A DNA stretch of 64,000 bases, from the NCBI GenBank assembly GCA_019914995.1, contig CM034126.1, forward strand, positions 13,831,001-13,895,000, given 5' to 3'. The stretch's first letter is position 1; the number at the start of each line of letters is the position of its first letter. This document shows, piece after piece, positions 10,611 to 21,490 of this stretch. The stretch is from Acanthochlamys bracteata (lineage: Eukaryota > Streptophyta > Magnoliopsida > Pandanales > Velloziaceae). The notes under the pieces were generated by a model that was not told the origin of the DNA, searched no databases, and saw only the letters and a program-made list of their open reading frames with translations. Both the position numbers and the translations under genes were made by a program.

Positions 10611-12600
10611 AACAATATATATATATTTATTATATTTATTAAAATAATATATATATATATATATATTGTTTTCTAATATATTAGTTCTATCGTATAATTT
10701 TTGGAGATGTTTTTTTTTTCAAAAGACGAATCGAGAAAACTCGTATGTTATTTTAAAATAAAGAATAATTTAGTTTTGACTTTTCCTCGTTAGTAATTTA
10801 ATTTTTATTTCTAATAAATTGTTATAAAGTTTAAATTTTTAAGGAAATATAAATAAATTATACATTTTAGAATTATTTATTTATATTTCCTAATTTAAAA
10901 TAACAAATTTATTATTTCAAAGATTACAAAAATTTTTATCAAATGTTATAAGAGTTTGAATTTTATGTAACAATTTGTATCAATTATGAATTGATTGTAA
11001 ATACAATTATATTACAACCGTTCCAATTAATAATTCTTAAGCTAATTAACTTAGTGATAATTCCTACTATTAAATATGTGAAATTCAAACCAATAAAATA
11101 GATCCTATTTATAATTAGTATTACATAAGTTCAAGTAAATTTTGATCAAAACTTACTACCATGCATTACTAAATCAAACATAGAAATTACTTAAATTATA
11201 CTAGATTATAATATATTATATATTAATACAGTAGAAAGAGTGTTTATATTCTAAACCACATGGTGAAAATAAACATACATTCATTAAAATGCATATTCAT
11301 GACACATTAAATTTCGATAATCAAATCATTTATTCAGTCATAAATGATGCAATTCAAGATCAAACTCTCTATTTTCGCCTATTTATTCCTACCTTTAAAG
11401 CAAAAAATAGTTTTGTTGCTATTCTAACTTACAAAGGAATACATTTTTTTAAGAGAAACGGTGCACATAAACACGTTACATGAAGGATCAAGCATTAAAA
11501 TATTTTATTTGATTTTTCTGTTTTTCTTTTTCCAAAATTTATATTTTACAAAAGTTTATACGTTTCATTCACTTACTTAAATATTCAAACATCATAAACA
11601 ATTTCTCAACTTAGTGTAGATTTAAACCAAAATCTAATATTTATAATTAATTTCTATAATAAAGGATCTAAACCGCGTTGTTTCAATCTTTAATTTGAAT
11701 CAATGACCTATTACAATAGTGCATTTCATTAAACTTTGGAATTAGTCGTTAATTCGTTTCCAAGAAATCTTTAAAGTTATTTATATTTCGTTGACAGTTT
11801 CTTACTGCTACTATAAAAAATATAAACAATATTTTTTTTTTTTATGAATCGGTCAGAACTTAAACAATACCCCTTTTTTGCATCCAATAATACTTCCATA
11901 TGACAAAGTAAATTAAATAATGAAAACTACATAAAATTATATTTTATTTTTACAACTCACTTTTAATAAAAAAATAATTTAATTTTACTTTTAATTTTAT
12001 AAAAAAATAAAAAAATCAATCCCAGCTTAATTTTACAATATATAAAATTAAAATCACTTATAAGAATTTATTTTTAATCATATTTTCAGCTGAACAAACA
12101 TATTTTAATACAAACTATTTGATCATTTAGGCCAAAACCAAAAAAGAAAAAGTAGAACTTATTGAAGACGAGGGACTCCAGATCCTAAGTGCATGTGCTC
12201 ACCGTTACACGTGTGCTTCTCCCACGTTCCCTTCTTCTCCTTTTCCGGATCTCTCTTTGCACTATTAACTTGCCAACCCCATACCTCAATGAAACCATTT
12301 GGCAAATTGAAACCTTTCATGGTTTCATCTGTGCGGGTGAATCGGGTGATAACATTTTTCGTTAAAACAAGTTCTACAAGGATCTAAATTGCAATAAGGG
12401 AAAGCAACTTTCATTTCCTTCGCTGCGTTTATAATTGATCGGCCAAGGGAACGAATTCTTTCTCTTTACGCCAACACCATCCCAGTGAAAGAAAAGCAAA
12501 AAGCAATCATAAAAGACCTTCGTTTATCTCTATACTCACCGAATCAAATCAAACACTTTCTTCGTTTCGATTTCAATCGCAGTAGAAGAATAGCAATGTT
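10611..12600. other. Gene-free AT-rich spacer, then promoter of the small membrane-protein gene
   Basis: About 10611-10630 is the far end of the fold-back repeat; an (AT)n run lies near 10640-10668. From 10670 to 12130 the sequence is strongly AT-rich with no open frame resembling a protein and no clear terminal repeats. From about 12150 base composition becomes more even (CACGTGTGC, TCCCACG near 12205-12230), as expected of the upstream region and leader of the gene at 12637. Confidence 0.6.
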
Positions 12601-12636
12601 GATTTGATTTTATTCGATTTGATCTGTTCTGAAAGA

Positions 12637-13673
12637 ATGCATCGATCAGCGAGTGCAACGCGAGTGTTCGATGAACACTTCAAGGGATCGCTGTCGCCGG
12701 GAATGGAACTCGATCGGTTGCCGAGCTACGACCCGTTGTCGGAAGCAGCTAAGAAAGAAGCAGGAAAAGTCCGGTTTGCGGAGAACATGGTGCACCTTAT
12801 CCCGCTCGTTATCATACTCTGTGCTGCCCTTCTCTGGTTCTTCTCCCAACCCGGTTCGTGGTTCTCAATCTAGTTAGTTTCTTTCTTCGTTCTGTTCTAG
12901 TGGTTTCGCGATTTATCAACATTTTGTGTTACTTATTTCTTTTTGTTTTAGCATCGATGTTGATGGAAGGATTGTTTGTTTGTGATTTAGAATATGGTAG
13001 GTGATTTATTCGAGAAATTGCTTATAGAAGCTTGTTGGCATTTTTTCTGTTTGTTTATTTTGTTGATGCATTTAACTATGGTTGATTACCGCAAATTAGA
13101 TCGCCTAGAACAATAGAAGAAGCTTCTTTAACTGTTCCGCATACGTCAGAACTTATAATTGGCTGATATAAATAGTGTTGAATCAATTCTCAACAGTTCC
13201 CTTTGTTCTTTTATAATCCCGTTCTGATGTGATTTATGAAAAGACATTGAAATAACAAACTCCTGAGTAGGCTGAAATTGTTGTTGTTGGAACCATGCAA
13301 CCGAGAACAGAGGATTCATTTGGCTCTTTGGCTGTCTCTTCATTATGTTCTTAGTTTATTCCACTCTGTTGTCTCTATTGTTTGCTATGACTTAAACGTT
13401 GTCCCTGAGAAATGAGAGAATTTCTGTTATCTTATATATAATAGATGGGAGAATTTTCTGTTATTATTTTAACTGATGATTGTTTTTTAATTGGCAGAGA
13501 TTGATCTGCCAAACAAGGATGACTCAATCATAGCCAGAATCAAGAACATGACTATCGATGGCTACAGCAACTGGAATGGCACTTCAATGACTATAGGGAT
13601 GGAGGATTTGGACCCAATCGATCAAATTGGTGTCAATGAACCTGCAAGAGAGTTGGACAACAAAGAACCGTAG
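12637..13673 (+). CDS. Small plant-specific single-pass membrane protein (130 aa)
   Basis: Two exons, 12637-12853 and 13498-13673, joined in phase (Q-P-E at the junction) give about 130 residues. The N-terminal half (MHRSASATRVFDEHFKG) is polar and Ser/Arg-rich. Residues near 52-70 (LIPLVIILCAALLWFFSQP) form one membrane span. The C-terminal 60 residues are acidic with DPIDQIGVNEPARELDN. It resembles short uncharacterised plant transmembrane proteins that begin MHRSAS; I cannot name a function. The start is the ATG directly before this conserved beginning, and an upstream in-frame alternative start is not needed. The 644-bp intron and the 3' flank carry nothing else I recognise. Confidence 0.82.
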
Positions 13674-15281
13674 TGATGCGATTATGTTATATTTTGTTGT
13701 TGAAATATTATGCAGCTGAGCCTAAGTGTGATCAACTCTAGTCAAGCGAAGTGATGCTCTATAGAAGCGAAACCAGGTTACAATCATCTTCCCAAAGTTG
13801 ATCCAGATAGGAATAACACAGTTGATTGAAGTGTTGTTTCCCTACTTGACTACATCTGGCTTCTTGGTCCATCTTTGATTTTCACTTTTGAAGTTAATCT
13901 TATGCAATATCAGATGATGAATGTATCCTAAAATTTTCAGCTCGCCTCCTCGATGAAAGAAATAAGTGCGAAATGGCGGTCACAGGCCTTGGGATGTAGC
14001 AGGTGATTTAAGGAAGAATTGGGTAGAGATGCATTCTTTAAACACGTGAATTTTCCCCTCATATCCTAAAATTAGTAAGAATTTCAGTAATTATAATGGA
14101 ACAGAGCTGAAGTGAAAGTTAACAGGAAAAAACTCTTCTGATAATAGCCAAATACTGGACATTAGTCAACATTCAATTTGACACCTTCACTAGATATTAT
14201 CACAGGTATCTGATAGCAATCCTGCAAATGAAGTCACCGTATCACTCATTTCACAAATGCTAGCTAGTCAATTATGAATTTTTTAAAGTGAACCCCTGCT
14301 AACTTATGTTCACCATTCATTTATTTTTTCAAATTAAAAAAAATTAGAGTACTATATAAAATGTATTAGAAAGTAAAATAGTAAAATAAAATGAAAAGAT
14401 TCATCAAATAATCCCTTCTTCTTTCGCTTGAATGAAAGACTTGAAAAGCTGGCCACAAAAGTTGAATATGGATACGTTCTCATTTCCCAAACATGATACA
14501 TAAAAGAGTGAAGCGCGCGTTTACTTTCGAAATTAATTTCCTCCGGCCAAAGAATGAGTTTCAAAAGATTCCTGCATTTACTTTGCATTAAAAAATTATT
14601 TTTAATATTTATTTTTTTAAATAACACACACTCTTTTATGAATCAATATTTGATTATTTATTATTTATAATTTATTTGCTGATTACTTTTAGAAAACATA
14701 AATGTGTCTGAAATTATTCGAAATAAATTTAAAAAAGAATTTATTAAAATAAATTTATAAAATGAATATATAAATTTGTTTGTAACTCATTTTTGGCGAA
14801 AGAAAGCGAGTTAAGAACAAAATAAAACACGGACTTGGTTCATTAGAAATCCCAAAAAAAAGGAAATCTAGCTACGGTGATAGTTGATGCAGTCCCTAAG
14901 TTTTAGCCAATTTGATTGACCAGTAACCTCTTGGGCCGAAAATAAAAAGTTTTTGTTTTTAACATGCGATCTGCACAATTGTATATATAACTTTTATTAC
15001 GATATAATTAACCTTCAAATTAAAAAAAATTTATTATTGTAGAAAGTTTTTTGAGATTTAAAAAATTTAAAATGAAGATAGAGAAGTACTTGCCAAACAT
15101 CACCTAAAGCTGAAGCATAATGGTCTGTGCTTGAGCTGGCTTCTATTTCTATGTTTCTCGTTGTTATCGTTCCGTAATCTCCCCGGTGACTTTTTTTGAC
15201 ACTTCTTTTACTCCATGCCATGCAGCTGTGGTTGTTTACTGTGTTGTTCAAGGCGTAGTGTTGTTTTGACGTTGTTTATAT
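13674..15281. other. 3' flank of the small membrane-protein gene and AT-rich spacer
   Basis: About 13674-14060 looks like transcribed 3' sequence of moderate base composition. 14270-15000 is AT-rich. 15060-15280 is more even in composition but has no recognisable gene. Open frames of 78-91 codons on the minus strand here have no family signature. Confidence 0.5.
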
Positions 15282-15582
15282 AGTGCTTGTTTGAATTGAC
15301 CGTAATTAAATTTCGTAAAAATAAAAAATAAAAAATAGTATTTTTTGAAAATAAAATAAAAATAAAGTTCAGTATTTATATTTTAATAATTTTTAGTAGT
15401 GTGTTAAAAATTGAAATATATAATCATATTGAAAAATATACAAATAAAAAAATTAAAACTGAAGCTCCGTATGTAAAAATAAAATTCTAAATTTTTTGTG
15501 TAATTGAAATATATAAACTGTTCAAAATTTAAAATTTTACAAAAAAAAAAATGAATTTACGGGCGTTTGAAATACGCCCGTA
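15282..15582. repeat. AT-rich MITE-like repeat, family A copy 1, with terminal hairpin
   Basis: About 300 bp, very A-rich on this strand, sharing long matches in reverse orientation with 30384-30684 (for example TTTCGTAAAAATAAAAAATA and TTCTAAATTTTTTGTGTAAT) and more weakly with 35603-35895. Its right end forms a short perfect hairpin: TACGGGCG at 15558-15565 pairs with CGCCCGTA at 15575-15582 around a 9-base loop. No coding potential. No clear target duplication was found. Confidence 0.7.
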
Positions 15583-15984
15583 TAATTCAAACTCTTATTA
15601 CTTAGTAAAGTAATAACTCGTCACTATTTACTAGAGTTATTCTATTGAGTTCATTATGAAAGCAAGGATAATCAACTAACACCCAGCTGAGACATTATCG
15701 GATTTTGACATTGACAAATTTAACTCTAATAGAACGAACAAAAATCAGCCGCAGTCCAATAATCATCTTCTCATGTTAAAAGCATAAATCACGGTACTTT
15801 TGGGGGAAAAAGAAAAGATCAAAATGGTATTTCCATATCATGTGATTAGCAATTGGAAGGAAAACGAGGAATATCACAAGGTTTAGAATAGCTGTCTCTA
15901 GAAAAAGCAACTAGATTAATTCCAATATGCTTTAATGCAAATACGAAATCACAACTTTCTAGGAAAGTCTAAGTTAAACATAAA

Positions 15985-16580
15985 TGGAACAAGGTTGCAT
16001 TAAAGTGGAGCATGCAATAGCAAGTGGGAATATCATCAATCTGTGCTCTCCTAAAGCAAGCAAGCAAACCAGCATCCGTAAAGATGGCCTTGACATATGC
16101 AACATAGAAGTCATCCCTTGTCATAACAAATTCGTCCAAGTTGACATCATCTGCCGGCACCATCTTGTCTTGGTATCAAGAAGTGGGAATTCTATCCTAT
16201 CAATGCAAGCTGGACGAAGAAATACTTGGTCAGGGCTTTCATCTGTTAATTTCTAGCAAGAATAACCTTAACATCTTCTTATGGAGTCAAAACCATCCAA
16301 CAGACGCTCTCCTCCTGAATTGGGATCATACCTAGTGAAAACAACATATTGATATCAGCAACTATGTAACAAAATTAGCACATATCAAGAACCAATTAAA
16401 TACAAAATATAGCATCCACAAAACTTTTGCTTCAGCATATATCTCATCAATGCAAACAATATATGGAGAAAGTTCATCAGCCACTCAAAAGGCTTCCTTA
16501 CTAAGTTTGGTCCATCACCCAAATATTTCTTACTCCCAATAACACGCAAGAAAGTTGCTGAAAGTGAGTTTGCCACAACC
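15985..16580 (-). pseudogene. RPT2: Pseudogene of 26S proteasome ATPase RPT2 (regulatory subunit 4), C-terminal part
   Basis: Broken copy of the 19S ATPase RPT2. From right to left: after an acceptor-like TTTCATTAG at about 16581 comes VANSLSATFLRVIGS, then KYLGDGPNLVRK (ELIQ lost), a frame change, then VADELSPYIVCIDEIYAEAK (about 16440-16500, the Walker B region). An intron remnant follows. After CACTAG near 16334 come RYDPNSGGER, LLDGFDS, KVILA, the stretch equivalent to PALLRPGRIDRKIEFP with losses, DTKTR, and ADDVNLDEFVMTRDDF...YVKAIFTDAGLLA, before similarity ends near 16000. Kept introns mean it arose by DNA duplication and not by retroposition. Several frameshifts, deletions and stops exclude a working ATPase. 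Upstream exons (Walker A, N-terminus) were not found. Confidence 0.9.
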
Positions 16581-16589
16581 TAATGAAAT

Positions 16590-16919
16590 ATGAATTATAT
16601 TAACATACTAGCAAATAGAGCAGAGTTTACAGAATCTGTCAATTAAATGTAAAGAATTCAAAATGGGAAGTTTTTCACTCAAGAGCCCAGGAATCCTGAA
16701 TTTAGGAGCTATTCAATAAGAAAGTACGTAGTAACTTAGTAAGGAGCAAAATAATTTTTACAACAGCAGCATTTCAAGACTGTATTTAAGGTCCCTAAAG
16801 ACAGGCAGCCTACCATAAAACTAAGTGCATCAAATTTGCTTATGCTACCACACAGTGCATCATCTTACATTAAACACAATAGACAAGGGGCTCATGTATT
16901 TGAAAAACCAATAAGATAC
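16590..16919. other. Short spacer between RPT2 pseudogene and hAT-2
   Basis: Likely intron or flank of the RPT2 relic. On the minus strand, 16809-16860 could be read as a tiny exon (DALCGSISKFDALSFM between AG and GT), but it matches no known neighbour. Confidence 0.35.
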
Positions 16920-16927
16920 CCTCCAAC
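16920..16927. repeat. Left target-site duplication of hAT-2 (CCTCCAAC)
   Basis: CCTCCAAC directly before TAGAGATGCA, repeated exactly at 19857-19864. Confidence 0.95.
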
Positions 16928-19856
16928 TAGAGATGCAAAAACAGGCGGGCCGGGCTGGTCCGGCCCGGTCTCTATATCCGGTCCGACAGTCTGTATATAT
17001 ATATATATTTTTAAAATAATATATTTAAATAATATTTAAAAATATTATTAAATATAAAAAATTGAAAATAATTTTAAAAATTATTACTAAATATAAAAAG
17101 CTTAAAAAATAACTTTAAAAATTATTATTAAATATAAAAAAATTATTACAATTTGCAATATGTATATAATTATACATTTGAACTTGTACTTGGAATATTT
17201 TCATTTAAATATAATTCAGAAAATTGTTCAGTCAGGTCTTCATTGTGAGTTGTATGCTGCATTCTTTTGACTGCAAGTTCCCAGTCTTTCAAACAAGTTA
17301 ACACTTCAACCATCTCACTAGTAAGTTGTGTTCTGCGTTCTTCAATTATCCTTCCTACTGCATTTTAAATGCCGATTCTGAAGACACCGTTGAAACAGGA
17401 ATAGTCAAAATATCACGTGCTAGTTGAGAGAGTACTGGATGTCTTGTTGAATGTGTCTTCTACCAGTTCAAAATATTAAAATTATCTGGATTTTCATCGT
17501 CTTCTACAATGACAGTATCACCTTCAAAATATGTGTTCAAGTCCGAAGAAGATTGCATGCTGCTTGAAGTTGAAGATGGTGTTGAACTTGAGCCAGTTTC
17601 GGTGGAGATCAAAAACCAATTGATCGTTTTTTTCTCTTACTTTGATGAGTTTGTGCTTGTTTTGTTGTTGTTGATTTCGCAAATTACCAAACCTAACTTC
17701 ATAAAGATCATAAACTTCATACAGCTTGTTACGAGCGTTAGTTATTTGCAATTGAATATCGGAAATATCTAAATACATACCAATATATGTAAGAGTATTA
17801 GTAAAATATACAAATTTAAATTTAGAATCTAACATAAATGCAAAACAATATAAAAGAGGAATATCAGACCAATATTTTTTTAATTTTTTAGTCATTATTG
17901 TAACTATAGGTCCAAGTAATTCATCTGTTATATACGAATGTAGCATAGTAGCTATATTAAGAATTGAATGTAAAACTAATGAAGAAGTAGGATAGTAAAC
18001 ACCAGATAATAAAACAGTAGCATCATAAAAAGTTTCTAAAAATTCTACAAATTTTTCAAAGAATAATCAATGAGTTTGATAAAATATATTGTTACCCATT
18101 CTTGTATTATAAAAAATCATAAGCACATTTTTATAATCTAAAGTACTTTTCAACATTAAATAAGTAGAATTCCATCTTACTGGCATATCAAGGTTGAACT
18201 TTCGGAGCTTTAGATGTTCTGCTATGCAATATCTCTTAAATTCAGCTAAACGTTGATTTGAACTAGTAATCCAAGAAATAGCAACGCGAATATCATTAAT
18301 CTGATCACTTACAAGCTGCATACCTGATTGTACGATTAAGTTGATAATATGGCAAGCACAGCGCTGATATAATAAAATTTCTCCCATGTATGAGCTTAAC
18401 TCCATCTCAAGAAATCGAATTGCTTTGGTATTTGCTGAAGCATTATCTAGGGTGATGGAGACGATGCGGTTGCTTATGCCCCATTTTTTAACTACACTTA
18501 TAATGCGCTCAGAAATATTTTTAGCATCATATGTGGAATCAATAAGTCTAAAACCAATAATTCTTTTTTGCATAATCCATTGTGAATCTAAATAATGAGC
18601 AACAACATTTAAATAATCTTGTTTAGCTCTACCACTCTAAATATCAGATGTTAACGCAATAGAAAAATTTAAAGAAGTTAATTCAGATTTTAATATAGTG
18701 CGCATTTTATTGTAATAAATAATAATATCACTTCTAGTAGTTGTTCTACTAACTTTTTAGAATTGTGGACAATATGCTCTTTTAATATATTCTTCATAAA
18801 AAGATGACTCACCAAAATTAATAGGTAAATCCATAGCACAAATCATACGGGCAAGAGATTCTCTAATTACATTAGAATCATAAGATCAAGTACTTACCGA
18901 ACCATCCGTGTTGAATTGAAATTGAGTTTGTGAAGGTTCCCTTCCGATTTGGTTTTTGAAAGCACATTTTTTACCATGTGCTATTAAATGTCGGGTACAT
19001 GCACTAGGATTAGCAGTTAAAAGTTTATTGCAAAGCTTATATTTCGCCATTTTTGATTGAGTACCATTACTTAGCACTGTATATTCGGCAGTGAAATAGT
19101 TCCAGGCTTCAGAAGTTGGGACTTTTGAACGTTTTGTTGTTGTCGATGTCGATCCTGAAGCCGAACTACTTCCAACACTTGGAATTGGAGGAATTTCGTT
19201 ACATCTTTGATGAAAACTTCTTCTTTGTGTTGGAAGAATATCATCTTCTTTCTCCATACGAGCAGCATCTATTTCCTCCAAATTTTGATCATCCATGCCA
19301 TAGTCATCCATATCAAGATTAATGGCACGAAAATTTGGATCCATTCAAATAACAACTAAAATTTTGAGAATTGAAGAAATATGAATTTAAAAATAAAGTA
19401 AGAAAAAATATTTTTATAATTTTGTATAAGATTGAGTAGAATGAAAATGAGATTTGAAAAAATGTATGAAAAAAATGAATGAGAATGATGTATTTATAGA
19501 TGAAAAGTTGAATTTAAAAAAAAAAAAATTAGATTCTGTGAATGCAAATAGGTAGTATTACCGCTGGTGATTGCCACAACGCTACATCTTGACGTCGGCC
19601 ATAACAGAAAAAATTTAATTTTTTTGACCTGATCAACTGTCAACGTTGACCAGGTCAAAGTCAATATTGACCGGTTAACAAAACAGTGCCGGACGGACCG
19701 CCCGGCGAGCCAACAAAGTCGGCCCGTCCTGCCCATTGCACCGGACCGGACCGACTCGGTTCTGTCACTGTTCACCGAACCGACAGGACCAAATACCGGA
19801 CTAAATGGCCGGGCTGCGGAACGGCCCGTTTAGCCCGGCCCATATTTGCATCTCTA
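16928..19856 (-). mobile_element. hAT-2: 2.9-kb hAT DNA transposon, inactive
   Basis: A complete hAT element by its ends. The left end begins TAGAGATGCAAAAACAGGCG; the right end on the other strand begins TAGAGATGCAAATATGGGCC. Both continue into GC-rich subterminal blocks (GGGCCGGGCTGGTCCGGCCC on the left; GGCCGGGCTAAACGGGCCG on the right strand, with further CCGGACCGG motifs at 19685-19800), in sharp contrast to the AT-rich interior. An exact 8-bp duplication flanks it. The single gene, on the minus strand, is a RICESLEEPER/DAYSLEEPER-like transposase with many breaks. It lies beside the RPT2 relic, perhaps inside one of its lost introns. Confidence 0.95.
17200..19344 (-). pseudogene. hAT-2 transposase remnant (RICESLEEPER-like)
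   Basis: Starts at 19344 (MDPNFRAINLDMDDYG). A BED zinc finger follows (SEAWNYFTAEY, CTRHLIAHGKKC). Then one long frame continues through in-frame stops near 18888 (TGA), 18763 (TAA), 18640 (TAG) and 18068 (TGA), and includes RESLARMICAMDLPINFGES, the RNase-H-like core (SITLDNASANTKAI, CACHIINLIVQSG) and MPVRWNSTYLML. Near 17630 the frame shifts in an A-rich run; beyond it are EDDENPDNFNILNW, then HSTRHPVLSQLARDILTIPV and STVSSESAF of the dimerisation domain. Another frameshift precedes GRIIEERRTQLTSEM. At least five stops and two shifts mean it cannot move on its own. Intronless, as usual for this clade. Confidence 0.92.
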
Positions 19857-19864
19857 CCTCCAAC
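19857..19864. repeat. Right target-site duplication of hAT-2 (CCTCCAAC)
   Basis: Exact copy of 16920-16927, directly after TGCATCTCTA. Confidence 0.95.
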
Positions 19865-21344
19865 AATGGAAATGAAACTTTTACATTCTAACACAGAAAG
19901 AATCCAGACATATCAAACTGACAACCAACTGCAAAACACCCGGAGGCAAATTTTCTACAAAGCTTACCAATGAAGAGTCAGTAATAATGCCACTAAGATT
20001 ACAGATTTCTAATTTATTTTTAGTTATACGAAAGAATATCAGAAAATTACTTTACTTTCAGTTTATCTTTTTTTTACAAAGAACACACAAATTAAATTTA
20101 CTTCCACTAATATTATTCATAATAATTTATTTTTAATAACTCACTTTTTAATGACTTATTTTCAACTCAACTCAAAAGAACATACTCTATATGTCAACCA
20201 CTTATCTTTTTGTTGTTGTTGTTGGACTAACATGCTTGGATTTACTTTTCTTACTCTTTTTCATTCCAACTTTTTATTTCATATTTTTCAAATAAAATTT
20301 CTTCAATATTTTATAAGATTTATTCAAAACTTTGAAATATATAAAAATTCTAGGTCACAAATAAAATAAATTTATTTAAAAATTTTTTTAAATATCTTTA
20401 TTTAAAAAATTTTCTTTTTTAAAAGCACGTCAGACATTCCTAACTGTCTGTTTGGTTTATAGATAAAGATAAAAATGATAATAATGATGAAATATTCCTC
20501 CACCTTAATCATGTTTATTTTTGTTTCATTAAGGAGAGGAAAGGATAGTAGTTCCTCTTCCTTCCCCATAGATAGTGATAGTGATGAAATACGTACTCCT
20601 CGACTCGGTGGATACTTATGGTGACAAAAACAAAAAAATTACTTCAATTTTATATTTTTATATTTTTTATATAATATAATATTTATTTTTTAATTTAATT
20701 ATTTATTTTTAAATTAATATTTAGTTTTAAGTATTTTTTATTATAATAATTTATAATTGTATATTTATTTAATTTCAATTGATTTTAATTGGTAAAAAAT
20801 AATAAAATTATATGATCAATTTTTTTATATTTAAAAATTATTTTTATTTTGTTAAATTATATCTAATATTATATAAAATTATATTAATATAAAAAAAAAT
20901 AACTTAAAGTCATATTAATAAAGTTAGTTTAAAATACATTAACAAAATTAATTTAAAGTAATATTAATAAAGTTAAATTAATATAATAAAAAGTATATTT
21001 AAAATTTTTATAAAAAATTTATTTTTATTAGTCATTCATTTACTCATATATCTAAATATAATTAATTTGTTAACCTTATTATATATCTAAATCTTATAAA
21101 AATTAGATATCTTATAAAAAGTAAATAATTATTCTTTTCTATTTGTTTTTTTATTTATTTATTTTTTTTCGTACTCTTATTTTTTACTTATGTAAATAGT
21201 CGAGTGAAGAGAACCCAAAAAGAATAAATAAATAAAGGGAGACAACCATGAAGGTGTTTGTGTTGTTGTTATTGTTGATGATGATGAATAAATGTTGGTG
21301 GGAGTGTTGGACGTGGCGACGAGCAAGGGTTTTATGGAAGGCAT
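19865..21344. other. Gene-free AT-rich spacer upstream of the first ADF gene
   Basis: 19865-20010 is of moderate composition. 20030-21170 is strongly AT-rich with many ATTTTTA runs and no protein-like frame. 21240-21480 becomes pyrimidine-rich (TCCCCTCTCCCGC, CTCTCTCTCC) and is probably the core promoter and leader of the ADF gene. Confidence 0.5.
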
Positions 21345-21490
21345 GTATGTCTCTTGTCCCTCCCCTCTCCCGCTATTTCCTCCCCTCCCCCTCTGCATTC
21401 CTTCACCAATCTCTCTCTCCATTACCCATCTAATCTTTCTTTCTCGTTTCTTTCTTTACCCTCTACAGCTTCGCTGTTCGTTCAATCAAA

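Noticed and set aside
14352-15251. Minus-strand open frames of 91 and 78 codons
   Set aside because: AT-driven, no motifs, no splice partners.
19965-20012. Possible tiny minus-strand exon reading ICNLSGIITDSSL, with a second at 16809-16860 on the other side of hAT-2 (DALCGSISKFDALSFM)
   Set aside because: They resemble leucine-rich-repeat phrases and have AG/GT borders, which would make hAT-2 an intron insertion, but both are too short and no parent gene could be recognised.
20446-20640. Possible MITE start (CTGTCTGTTTGGTTTATAGA)
   Set aside because: No matching inverted end could be found downstream.
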